Program-made: the position numbers and the translations under genes
Part shown: piece after piece, positions 15,401 to 22,632 of the stretch
Position numbering within the stretch: position 1 is the first letter of the stretch
Layout of the letters: each line of letters starts with the position of its first letter
Source: a virus
Strand: one strand, 5' to 3'
Length of the DNA stretch: 43,877 nt
IMG/VR virus record: IMGVR_UViG_3300032242_001137
Coordinates: 1 to 43,877 of that record
The notes under the pieces: generated by a model
Databases searched by the model: none
Seen by the model: the letters and a program-made list of their open reading frames with translations, nothing else
Told to the model about the DNA's origin: nothing

Positions 15401-16364
15401 GCGGGCAGACATTAATAACAGCACGCCGAAGACTGAGGAAGACCTCAATGCAGCCAGCTTCTGGCTCACGCAGCAGCGAGAACAGTCGAAGGAGGCAGAG
15501 ACGGAGCTATCGAAACTAAGAGATCGCGAAGAAGAGATAAAGAGAGGGCCGGAATTTACGCGAATGCAGACGATTGACGAGCAACTGCAATCGGGAACCT
15601 TGAGCGCAGATGACAAAGGAGCACTAAGAGACGAGCGCGGAGAACTTCAACGACGAGTCGATATTGACATTGATGACTTGCGCAGAAAAGCAAACAAAGT
15701 CGTAGAGCGTAGTACGCGAGAAGAGGAGGCAGCAAAGTCTGCATTGCGAGGCAAGGACTTGGTAACAACTCCTGAAGAGAAGTTCGCCCAAGAAACAGAG
15801 AACGGCCTGAACGATATTAAAACAAACTTCGCCAGGGAATTCGTTCAAGACGCGGGGTTGTTCATGGCGAAGGGTGGTTTTGAGAGGCAAGATCAAGCTA
15901 CCGAAAAATACAAGCAAGAACGCGAGAAAGAAGCCCGTACCGCCACTTCTGCCGGCCGTGGCCGCGAAGCTTTCATGACCGACCGCGAGCGTTTCGCCCG
16001 CGACTCCCGCGAAGGCATCGTCAGAGACATGACTGCCGGGGCCATCGACCAAGCCGGCCTTATGAACGTCAACGGTCGCCGCGATCTGCTTGAGAAGGGG
16101 CTTCAGAACCAGATGGAGCAAGTCGCCCCAGGCATCGCCGCCTTCGACGAGGAACGGAAGAATGCACAGATTCAAGGCCCGTCTCGAGCCGCTCTCAATG
16201 TCACCGACGTTTCGACGAGTCAGGGTGCCAGCGAACTGACCCGACTTCTTCGAGGCGACGATTCGGCGAAGGATGTGAACCTCGCGGAATTGCGGAAACA
16301 AACCTCCAAGTTCGACGACCTCATTCAAGCTGTGAAGGACGCCAACCCCGGCGTGATCCCGTAA
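12420..16364 (+). CDS. Tape measure protein
   Basis: 1314 residues, the longest gene here. It is a very long helical coiled-coil protein rich in Ala, Glu, Lys and Arg, with one hydrophobic stretch around residues 545-573 (LGFILGGTAGLVTALAAVIGG) that may cross the host membrane during DNA entry. It determines tail length; about 1300 residues would fit a tail near 180-200 nm by the common 0.15 nm per residue rule. The part after about residue 590 is nearly all heptad-like with repeated RE/EE/AE patterns. No peptidase or muramidase motif recognised. Confidence 0.95.
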   Translation: MGNGYLGKISAIVSANTADFDSKLSKSAAEVRKFAGSMQGTLTSAQTGAGNALRGIYTEAQKVERALQAVATRKLAFKGFQGANLPEAVKQMQAVFSVSQQISKPLAAAAKSLNGLSTEIQAEFLPAMISAQKATESLADVVDRTGAVGKRQWQSVTEQVEKTAAAIARLKEASTLTGGLATGKELRFQRPEQEAEIRRSAKTQADMASLPADAMSSMGSYVARQRAAADEVNRLAAAVEKAKLSRKGNTSQNVANAESAYQKALEHQRNLNTLVEKEVDARKSPGATGPNLPPGYGGSADAGLGRRVEDPARRLDVLKGSITSVKSVVDALPASLQNKFIPGLRDAEKEFKRLAGLGNATAQEIEAARQKVVRLARDAAQAGKQMDARAATARSFGESFGGRGIKGINLGLDQRALRGYEGELTALQAALGQTEQKARGPAVKAFSDLRRAIAAAMKAGTIQNPATMQNIQNLSDAAVNATSRAGGGSVKQIKQRMQRAGDIGRGGFDNFALAVNQGAFAIDDFLSATGGMDQKLRAVSNNITQLGFILGGTAGLVTALAAVIGGQLVVGFVKWWNEGRTTENQTKALNDALEKQKSLVEELASAFKSLGNEMVGNGFSKAAADNKKFADSLEEIRKKQEEARDQRLGQTSPEVQKERANQAALKEKLDKESDPRARLFIERDIRQSQDREKGAIERARANPVSKEELFPILSNAARNRVRDAEDQKRKGFDVDINASMRGAVKEDIGFLRQNNADGRNDGEIEALSALLERLEDPVHRALDKVARDIAAASRGPAKQIEQAQTEVAEAIKLGLPGARLFALELDKNNQALSKAYEELETASKETDVGKREGLVGSANARIAEVEKERERIRMGEQKFRYARTVDPQDKVEARQERARNNLGAAGLENGQIARRMREIEYKRESIRQDSELPGNNNAAAQAAFADQEAALNAEVAAIEATTLALKMFSTALDRASDEAKSNLNSAQQRFDEARRADINNSTPKTEEDLNAASFWLTQQREQSKEAETELSKLRDREEEIKRGPEFTRMQTIDEQLQSGTLSADDKGALRDERGELQRRVDIDIDDLRRKANKVVERSTREEEAAKSALRGKDLVTTPEEKFAQETENGLNDIKTNFAREFVQDAGLFMAKGGFERQDQATEKYKQEREKEARTATSAGRGREAFMTDRERFARDSREGIVRDMTAGAIDQAGLMNVNGRRDLLEKGLQNQMEQVAPGIAAFDEERKNAQIQGPSRAALNVTDVSTSQGASELTRLLRGDDSAKDVNLAELRKQTSKFDDLIQAVKDANPGVIP

Positions 16365-16367
16365 GCC

Positions 16368-17450
16368 ATGCCAAAACTTGTATCAGAATTAGGTCAGGGA
16401 AACGCCTTTTCGCGGAGTTCAGACGGCGGCGGTGCCGCCGACAACGCCGTCCGCAAGTGGAAGGTTCTCCTCAATTCTCCAGGCGAGCCGCTGGACGTGT
16501 TCGCCGCGTCTGGCGTCAACATCGGCGACCTCTACAGCGAGACGAATCCAATCCCGTGCGTGAGCATCGAGGCGTCTCACGACGGCGACAGCCGCATGGT
16601 GGTGATCATCACCGCCAATTACCGCAGCAGCCCAGGCGCAGACCCGACCGCGCCAGACCCGAAGTCGCAAGACCCGACGGCGCGTCCTGCGATGTATTCG
16701 ATGACAACGTCGCTGACGGAGATCGCAGCGTGGGCGTGGAAGAAAGTCACTAGCGGCAACTCAGGAAGCTGGGAGGCCGCCGTTAACCCCGTCGGCGATA
16801 TGTATGACGGAGTGACCCGCCTTGAGCCTGTCGTTAACGTCAACGTCGAGCAGTATTCTGACAATGATGAGAGCAGTATGCTCCAATACACGGGCTATGT
16901 GAACAGCGACACGTTCGCGTTCAGTTCACTGACCATCCTGCCTCACGGGTGTATGCTGAACAGCGTAGCGTCGAATCCCGTGGTAGAGCAATTCGGCGAG
17001 ACTACATTCAGGGGGTTCAAGGTTTCGTTTGCGTTCACCATTCGGGCGCATTGGACGCTCTGCAACGGACAGTTTGAGCCAATCGGCTGGGACATGGCCG
17101 TGCCGCAAACGGGATTCAATGTCATCAATAACGGCCTTGGTCGAAGCGACGTGGACGTGCTGGGACTCTCCCTACAGCACCGTCTCGGCAAAATAGAGTT
17201 GCCCGTCGATTACGCGGACAACTCTCAGGGGCAGAAGATGCGTGGGTGCGTCGGAATATCGGCATACGAAGACGGCGGTATATGCCAGAGGCCGGCAGCC
17301 CAGCCGCTTGCGCTAAACAACGACGGGACGCCTCGAAATACTCAAGCTTTTCCAAACGCCACAAAAGTCATTATCAATCGCGTTTGCTGCCAGCCCGAGA
17401 GAGCGTTCGGCAACAACTTTTCTGCATTTGGCATTCATATGTTTTCGTAA
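16368..17450 (+). CDS. Tail protein of unknown family (tail tip candidate)
   Basis: 360 residues, beginning three bases after the tape measure stop. It is a soluble beta-rich protein with motifs such as WKVLLNSPGEPLDVFAASG near residue 32 and SIEASHDGDSRMVVIITANY near 67. Position right after the tape measure matches distal tail proteins of siphophages, which form the ring beneath the tube. I do not recognise a named family. Confidence 0.65.
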   Translation: MPKLVSELGQGNAFSRSSDGGGAADNAVRKWKVLLNSPGEPLDVFAASGVNIGDLYSETNPIPCVSIEASHDGDSRMVVIITANYRSSPGADPTAPDPKSQDPTARPAMYSMTTSLTEIAAWAWKKVTSGNSGSWEAAVNPVGDMYDGVTRLEPVVNVNVEQYSDNDESSMLQYTGYVNSDTFAFSSLTILPHGCMLNSVASNPVVEQFGETTFRGFKVSFAFTIRAHWTLCNGQFEPIGWDMAVPQTGFNVINNGLGRSDVDVLGLSLQHRLGKIELPVDYADNSQGQKMRGCVGISAYEDGGICQRPAAQPLALNNDGTPRNTQAFPNATKVIINRVCCQPERAFGNNFSAFGIHMFS

Positions 17451-17476
17451 GCCTTGCCCGATCAACGGCAACATAC

Positions 17477-18109
17477 ATGGCAGAACCAACTAAATTCGTC
17501 ATTGGCCCCGGCTTTCGCAAAAAGCTAGAGAGCACGATTCAGAAGGTGGACGCGCTGTGCCCAGGCGGGCCGGTCAAGCGTATCCCCACCGCACTTGAAG
17601 ATGGCCCGTCTCGAGGCACCGCTAGCTCCCTGCGCTTGAGCAAGACGACCAGCACTTGGCGTCAAGACACATACAAACGTCTGACGATCTGGAGGGGATA
17701 CCCCGACATGGCGTATCCCGACTATGGCAACGAGGTCATCGCATGGAATAGTTGGGCTGACATCGGAGCCGACGAATGGGTCATCCTCGGGTCTGTCAAC
17801 AGTTTCTGGTATGTCGTCGAACGACCAAACTACGGCGCGGTCTATCACGGCCAATACAGCGGTTCGTGGGGAACCGGCGGCACGACAAACATAGTCACCG
17901 AGTGGTACACGGGAATCACCTACACCGTGAAGAACTATCTGACGCCGATCAGCGGTGCCGGCGGCCACTGCACTTTTGGCTTCGCTGAAGGTGAGTTCGT
18001 GCTACTGAGCTTCGACCTGACATCGCTTGAAGGTTACACGGGCGCGACTCAGATTTTGGGTGTTGAGGGCGGCTCGCTCAAATGGTTCGATACGGTGATC
18101 TGCACATGA
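17477..18109 (+). CDS. Tail-associated protein, unknown
   Basis: 210 residues from ATG 17477 (MAEPTKFVIGPG). The frame is open further upstream inside the preceding gene but those residues are a shadow. Aromatic-rich segments (DEWVILGSVNSFWYVVERPN, then VTEWYTGITYTVKNYL) suggest a beta-structured tail-tip component. No clear Shine-Dalgarno, but the close packing suggests coupling with its neighbours. Function inferred from position only. Confidence 0.6.
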   Translation: MAEPTKFVIGPGFRKKLESTIQKVDALCPGGPVKRIPTALEDGPSRGTASSLRLSKTTSTWRQDTYKRLTIWRGYPDMAYPDYGNEVIAWNSWADIGADEWVILGSVNSFWYVVERPNYGAVYHGQYSGSWGTGGTTNIVTEWYTGITYTVKNYLTPISGAGGHCTFGFAEGEFVLLSFDLTSLEGYTGATQILGVEGGSLKWFDTVICT

Positions 18110-18912
18110 CAACAATCGCCATCGCTGGCTTTGGATACAACGGCGGTCAGGTGATTTTCAAGCACCAGTTGGACGACCCGCTTTATAAGAATTACAAAGA
18201 GGCAGCCAGGACTTGCGCATGCTGCTGCCTGCCTCCACCGCGAGTAAAGATTTCATTGCACCCAGGCACTTGTATCGTCGGTGGTATTGATCCTGGCAAT
18301 GCTTTCAATCAGACGCAGAAAACAACGTACCGCGCGTTGGTTGAAAACAAGACCGAAAAGGTTCTGTCGCTCACCCTGGACAACATCCCGTGCCCCCAGC
18401 GGTCGAAGTGGGAATACTCGCTAACATTTATTCCAGACGGAACCGATCAGCCCGTTTCCGTTATTCTGCTGGTGCCGACGCAACAGTATTATCCGAAAGA
18501 TTTTTTGTTGAACTGTGGGTCAGGAAGTGTTGATTTTGTGCGGTTCACGAAGTTTCCCCCAGGCACGCCGCCGCCGGACACTCGACTCCCCGTCGCGGAT
18601 ACCGATCAAAACGGCTTCCCGTTGGCGTATGTCGATTACTTTAACTTCGCCGGGTTCGATGATAAAGACGGCAACACTGGATTGCCGGAGCATGGCTTGT
18701 ATGTTGAAAACGTCTGCTACGGATATCGCTATTTCAAAATACCGTGCTTTCAGTACCCAGAAATACGGGCTGCCGGCTGGCTGCGAAACGGAGTGAATCA
18801 ACCGGGATACCCGAATTTTTTCGACTGGGTGTTCTTCTGCTCCGACGATAACCCAAGCGGGAAGCTGGCATATTTTGAGGTCGAATTCCCCGCCAAGCAG
18901 CCGCTGCCATGA
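18106..18912 (+). CDS. Tail-tip protein with N-terminal cysteine cluster, unknown
   Basis: 268 residues from ATG 18106, overlapping the previous stop by ATGA. It carries a cysteine cluster ARTCACCCLPPPRV near residues 37-50 and further Cys near 57, 96, 143, 207, 215 and 250, unusual for a structural protein and suggesting disulphides or metal. The rest is beta-rich with many Tyr, Phe and Pro. It could be part of a baseplate or tail-tip complex. Confidence 0.55.
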   Translation: MTTIAIAGFGYNGGQVIFKHQLDDPLYKNYKEAARTCACCCLPPPRVKISLHPGTCIVGGIDPGNAFNQTQKTTYRALVENKTEKVLSLTLDNIPCPQRSKWEYSLTFIPDGTDQPVSVILLVPTQQYYPKDFLLNCGSGSVDFVRFTKFPPGTPPPDTRLPVADTDQNGFPLAYVDYFNFAGFDDKDGNTGLPEHGLYVENVCYGYRYFKIPCFQYPEIRAAGWLRNGVNQPGYPNFFDWVFFCSDDNPSGKLAYFEVEFPAKQPLP

Positions 18913-19343
18913 ACATTGCCTGCGAACGATTTCATCTCCTTGCCCGATGCCAAGAGCGAGGTTATACACTCGCCGAAGCATCGCCTTGCATCGTCTCTGA
19001 GGAAGGCGACAACCTCGTCGTGAATGTAGATCACCCCGCCTTTCCCAGACTCTCCCGTTTTCCGCAGCCTGGAACTTCTCTGAAACTGCTGCTAGCAAGC
19101 TGTCCGCTCAAGATCGTCGCCGAACCCGACTGTGCCTGCCTCTCAAGGGCAGACGAGATGGACAGGATGGAGCGGCAAACTCCCGGCTGGTGCAGGGAGA
19201 ACATTGAGACAATTGTGGGCTGGCTTAAGGAGCAGGCAGATGCTCGCGGCCTGCCGTTCTCCAGCCTTGTCGCAAAACTAATAGTGCGACGAGCCATCCG
19301 CACGGCATATCGCGAAGTGGCGAAAAACAAGATTGACCATTAA
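18909..19343 (+). CDS. Tail-region protein with C-terminal CRENIETIVGWLKE domain
   Basis: 144 residues, ATGA overlap with the upstream gene. The N-terminus looks like a small beta domain (RCQERGYTLAEASPCIVSEE); the C-terminus is helical: CLSRADEMDRMERQTPGWCRENIETIVGWLKEQADARG in two adjacent pieces. I recall this Cys...WCRxNxxxIVxWLxEEA domain in other phage tail-region and planctomycete phage proteins. Its cysteines could bind metal. No catalytic role can be assigned. Confidence 0.6.
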   Translation: MNIACERFHLLARCQERGYTLAEASPCIVSEEGDNLVVNVDHPAFPRLSRFPQPGTSLKLLLASCPLKIVAEPDCACLSRADEMDRMERQTPGWCRENIETIVGWLKEQADARGLPFSSLVAKLIVRRAIRTAYREVAKNKIDH

Positions 19344-19367
19344 ACACTACTGAGCAACACTACTGCT

Positions 19368-19583
19368 ATGGGAAAAGCCCCCCCACCAAAAGATTTCGTC
19401 TTCTCCGACGATGACGACGAGCAAGTCGAGGGCGGCGGCATACCCGATGACGACGGCATGATCTACCTGAAAGGAAAGCATGGACAAGCTGACCGAGGAG
19501 ATTCTGGCGAGCGTAAAGCCGACGCCGAAAAAACAAGGGTGGTTCGACGCTCTGTCCGACGAGCACCGAAGCGCCATCCTTGA
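19368..19583 (+). CDS. Small acidic-to-basic reading frame, doubtful
   Basis: 71 residues: an acidic N-terminal half (VFSDDDDEQVEGGGIPDDDG) and a basic Arg-rich end that overlaps the next gene by 104 bases in another frame. The first 110 bases are otherwise empty and the acidic part looks like real protein, but the overlap part looks like shadow coding. It might be a short acidic protein whose true 3' end is affected by a frame error, or an N-terminal extension of the next gene. Confidence 0.35.
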   Translation: MGKAPPPKDFVFSDDDDEQVEGGGIPDDDGMIYLKGKHGQADRGDSGERKADAEKTRVVRRSVRRAPKRHP

Positions 19584-19728
19584 CGTTCGCTCTCATTGGA
19601 GGAAGAACGCCGAGGCCACTGGCATCTCGGCTTCCGCGATGGCGAGGGCAATCGTCCAGAAACTCGTTGACCGTGGTTACCGCATCCAAGGCTACCGAAA
19701 GGTTCAACGATGGCTGACGCAGGGCTGA
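19480..19728 (+). CDS. Small helical protein, possible DNA-binding regulator
   Basis: 82 residues with AAAGGA upstream of ATG 19480. The central and C-terminal helices (SASAMARAIVQKLVDRGYRI, then GYRKVQRWL) resemble a helix-turn-helix with a recognition helix ending in a W-L pair. Similar small proteins precede phosphoesterase genes in other phages as far as I recall. It overlaps the phosphoesterase start by 19 bases, suggesting they act together. Function not known. Confidence 0.6.
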   Translation: MDKLTEEILASVKPTPKKQGWFDALSDEHRSAILDVRSHWRKNAEATGISASAMARAIVQKLVDRGYRIQGYRKVQRWLTQG

Positions 19729-20885
19729 CCGGCGACATCTTGTCGTCGGCGGCAGCGGCGGCCACGCCGAAGCCAGCCCCAGACGCCGAACAGGTGACGC
19801 AGCGGCGAGACGGCGAGGTGCTCGAGGCCCGCTCGACCAGCCGCCGCATCAAGACGGTTGACGATCTGCTCGCCCACATCGAAGCAGATATGAGTCGCTA
19901 TGAAGTCGCGGCGTCTGAGGCGACCAAGTGGGAGGTGGCGACCGCCGGCAGCGACGGCGAGCCGACGGTCACCGAGCTTCACCGAGTCTGGGTGCGGCTC
20001 AAGCCGAAGGCTGGGCCGGGGATTCGCGAGGCCGTCGAGGCCATGATCGCGGCGGCCAATCTGCCCCGCACGAAGCACAAGCCCATCAAGCCCAAGGCCC
20101 GCGGCGACCTCTGGCAAGTGCTGGTGGTCGCAGACTGTCATTTCGGCAAATACGCCTGGGGTAAATCGACCGGCCACGACGACTACGATCTGGCAATTGC
20201 CGAGCGGATGGTGGGCGATGCCGGCCGGTCGCTGATTGAGATCGGCGACACATACGCCCCCGCCCGCAGGACGATCCTGTTCCTTGGCGACCTCTTTAAC
20301 GCCGACGGGCCGGCGGGGAACACGACCGCAGGGACGCCCCAGGACAACGACGGGCGGCTCCAGAAGATGATCCAAGTGGGCTGCGACACGCTCTTGGGGA
20401 TCGTCGAGCGTTCTTCGGACACGGCTCAGACAGACGTTGTCGTCGTGAACGGCAACCACGACGAAACCCTGACCTGGGCGTTTCAGCGAATCCTGCAAGA
20501 GCGATTCAGAAACAGCGAGCGAGTGTCTGTGTCTCCAAACTACACCCGCCGGAGTTATGTGACCTTCGGTTCTAACCTAATCGGCGCTGCACACGGAGAT
20601 AAGGCGCGAAAGCGGCTGCCGCAGCTTATGGCGATGGAGGCAGCCGCCGATTGGTCGCGGTGCTGGTATCGGGAGTTCCACACCGGCCACTACCACGCCC
20701 AGGCAGCAGAGCGGTCGATTGAGACACAGGATTCTGTGGTGCTCAGAACCTCGCCATCGCTCACACCGCCCGATGAATGGCACGCAGGCCAAGGCTACGT
20801 TTGCGCGAGGCAGTGCATGGAAACCTTTCTATACCTACCCGAGGGCGGCTTGACCGCCATGCACATCGCGGGGCCAACCAAATGA
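19710..20885 (+). CDS. Calcineurin-like metallophosphoesterase
   Basis: 391 residues. All metal-ligand motifs of the family are visible in order: DCH at 142-144, GD at 193-194 in FLGDLFN, GNHDE at 248-252, AHGD near 294-297, and GHYH near 326-329. This predicts a two-metal phosphodiesterase or nuclease acting on DNA, RNA or nucleotides. The N-terminal 130 residues form a separate helical, charged region that may bind DNA or a partner. It is embedded between a small HTH-like gene and nucleotide-metabolism genes. Confidence 0.85.
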   Translation: MADAGLTGDILSSAAAAATPKPAPDAEQVTQRRDGEVLEARSTSRRIKTVDDLLAHIEADMSRYEVAASEATKWEVATAGSDGEPTVTELHRVWVRLKPKAGPGIREAVEAMIAAANLPRTKHKPIKPKARGDLWQVLVVADCHFGKYAWGKSTGHDDYDLAIAERMVGDAGRSLIEIGDTYAPARRTILFLGDLFNADGPAGNTTAGTPQDNDGRLQKMIQVGCDTLLGIVERSSDTAQTDVVVVNGNHDETLTWAFQRILQERFRNSERVSVSPNYTRRSYVTFGSNLIGAAHGDKARKRLPQLMAMEAAADWSRCWYREFHTGHYHAQAAERSIETQDSVVLRTSPSLTPPDEWHAGQGYVCARQCMETFLYLPEGGLTAMHIAGPTK

Positions 20886-21361
20886 ACGAGATTGACTACC
20901 TTCGGCAAGCGTGTCAGTTCGCCGCTCTTAGCTCGCACGACTCGCGGACGCAGAACGGTGCCGTGCTGGTGACGAAGACACGCTCGCTGTGCGCAGTCAA
21001 CGCCCTGCCGCTCGGCCTCAAGTTCACGCCCGAGCGGGGGCTGGCTCCCGAGAAATACAAGTGGATCGAGCACGCCGAGCGGGCGGTGATCTACAGAGCC
21101 GCTAGCCTCGGCGTATCGACGGCCGGCGCGAGCCTCTACTGCCCGTGGTTCGCCTGCTGCGACTGTGCCAGGGCGATTATCTGGGCAGGAATCACTGAGG
21201 TTGTCGGCCTCGTTTCATTACGCAACGCCACGCCAGACCACTGGCAGGAAAACATCTTGACGGCTGAGAAGATGCTCGCCGAGGCCGGCGTCGGCCAGCG
21301 GCTGCTGGCGGTCGAGCTTGGGGAGTGGATACGTTTCAACGGGGAGCTACGGAAATGCTGA
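20882..21361 (+). CDS. Deoxycytidylate (dCMP) deaminase-like protein
   Basis: 159 residues from ATG 20882, overlapping the phosphoesterase stop by ATGA. The zinc-dependent deaminase signature is clear: EHAER with H64 as ligand and E66 as proton shuttle, and the CPWFACCDC segment giving the Cys ligands near 92 and 95. It probably converts dCMP to dUMP for thymidylate synthesis. The next gene, a nucleotide kinase, supports a role in nucleotide supply. Confidence 0.85.
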   Translation: MNEIDYLRQACQFAALSSHDSRTQNGAVLVTKTRSLCAVNALPLGLKFTPERGLAPEKYKWIEHAERAVIYRAASLGVSTAGASLYCPWFACCDCARAIIWAGITEVVGLVSLRNATPDHWQENILTAEKMLAEAGVGQRLLAVELGEWIRFNGELRKC

Positions 21362-21897
21362 TCGGACTCTGCGGGCCGGCGGGGGCGGGGAAAAACACCG
21401 TAGCCGAACTTCTTACCGATTCGGACAGGTGCACGTTTCACACGATGGCATTCGCCGACCCGCTCTATGAGTGCGTCTCTCTCATCACCGGCATCGGGGT
21501 GGCTGGCCTCCAGAATCGAGACGTTAAAGAGGCCGTCATCCCGTGGCTGGGCAAAAGCCCTCGGCAGATGCTTCAGACGCTGGGCACCGAGTGGGGCAGG
21601 GAGACGGTGAACCCGCAGATTTGGATTCGGATCGCCATTGAACGTGCCACTCCGCACCTCGCCGTGGGCCGCGGCGTTGTCATCACCGACGTTCGCTTCG
21701 ACAATGAGGCGGCTGCGATCATTGCCGCTGGCGGCGAGGTCTGGAGAGTAACTCGGCCTGGGTGGAAATGTCTGGCCGATAGCACGGCCACGCACCAGAG
21801 CGAAGCCGGGGTCAGCGAGCAGTTAATAGCCCGCACCATCGATAACGCTGGCTCTCTGGATGACCTCAGACGGCAACTCGTCGCTGCTACAATTTAG
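21355..21897 (+). CDS. Deoxynucleoside monophosphate kinase-like protein
   Basis: 180 residues from ATG 21355 with GGAG upstream. The P-loop GPAGAGKN occupies residues 7-14. FADPLYE, GKSPRQMLQTLGTEWGR and VVITDVRFDNEA are landmarks of phage dNMP kinases (T4 gp1-like), which phosphorylate normal and, in T4, hydroxymethylated monophosphates. It overlaps the dCMP deaminase by seven bases. Substrate range cannot be told from sequence. Confidence 0.85.
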   Translation: MLIGLCGPAGAGKNTVAELLTDSDRCTFHTMAFADPLYECVSLITGIGVAGLQNRDVKEAVIPWLGKSPRQMLQTLGTEWGRETVNPQIWIRIAIERATPHLAVGRGVVITDVRFDNEAAAIIAAGGEVWRVTRPGWKCLADSTATHQSEAGVSEQLIARTIDNAGSLDDLRRQLVAATI

Positions 21898-21942
21898 ATA
21901 AGGCTACCGGCCTTCATATTGTGGTTTTTCGCGGAGTTCACG

Positions 21943-22254
21943 ATGAGCGACCGTCCATTGTCCCTTGTTGAGGCCGGGTTTCGGGTGGCCGAGCGTTTTG
22001 GCGTTCCCGTCCTGCTGCTAGCCGTCATGGTCTGGTTCCTTCGGGACGCCGCCATAACGCTGCACGGCACGGTTCTGGTGCCAATCGTGAAGAGTCATAC
22101 CGAGTTTTTGGATTCAACTCGGGCAACTCTGGACGAGATCGGTAAGACGCAGTCCACGCAGGCCGAGACGCTTCAAGCGATTGCACGGGATCAACACGAA
22201 ATCAAGGCCGCCGTCGTCAAACGGACGGGTTCGGCAGACCCCCAGAGCAACTGA
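21943..22254 (+). CDS. Small membrane protein with cytoplasmic-type coiled coil (holin candidate)
   Basis: 103 residues from ATG 21943 with GCGGAG upstream. One strong transmembrane segment, FGVPVLLLAVMVWFL, lies near residues 19-33, followed by a long charged helical tail (STRATLDEIGKTQSTQAETL) and a basic end. Single-span small proteins next to fibre genes are often holins or spanin-like. No endolysin is nearby, so a lysis role is a guess. Confidence 0.6.
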   Translation: MSDRPLSLVEAGFRVAERFGVPVLLLAVMVWFLRDAAITLHGTVLVPIVKSHTEFLDSTRATLDEIGKTQSTQAETLQAIARDQHEIKAAVVKRTGSADPQSN

Positions 22255-22266
22255 TAGGGTGATGCC

Positions 22267-22632
22267 ATCGCAACTTTCAGCCAGCTTCCAGGCGTATTAG
22301 ACATTCTCGCCGTGAACGGGGATGAACTGTCCATTGCCATTAATCTCCAGCGTAGCGTGGAGAATTACACCTGGGAATCGTACATCTACCGCAGCGACAC
22401 TTCGACGATGGGCGGCGGGGCTGGGGCGCTATCAGGAATCGGCGCAACCGTAACGCAGCCGACAGTCGGCATCTCAAATAGCACGACCGGGGCGCTGGTC
22501 ATCGGTTTATCGGAAGCACAGACCCATGCCCTATCTGTCGGCACGTCCTACCGCTGGTATCTGCGGTGGAAAACCCCGACCGACATCGCGCGAACTATTG
22601 TTAGTGGCAGCGTAACGGTGGTAGCCCCATGA
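22267..22632 (+). CDS. Small beta-rich fibre-associated protein, apparent ATC start
   Basis: 121 residues if read from ATC 22267; 106 residues from GTG 22312 if a standard start is required. The extra N-terminal codons read x-ATFSQLPGVLDI, and the paralogue at 24023 begins MATYSVLPGSMNL, so the homologous start falls exactly on the ATC. AGGGTGA lies seven bases upstream. Either ATC is used as a rare start, the ATG mutated, or a base was mis-called. The rest has a repeated beta pattern ending in GSVTVV, as in the paralogue. Role: fibre or baseplate structure, by position. Confidence 0.7.
   Translation: MATFSQLPGVLDILAVNGDELSIAINLQRSVENYTWESYIYRSDTSTMGGGAGALSGIGATVTQPTVGISNSTTGALVIGLSEAQTHALSVGTSYRWYLRWKTPTDIARTIVSGSVTVVAP

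Noticed and set aside
19704-20498. Antisense frame of 264 residues opposite the phosphoesterase gene
   Set aside because: No start signal or family features; a mirror of a well-supported gene with full catalytic motifs.
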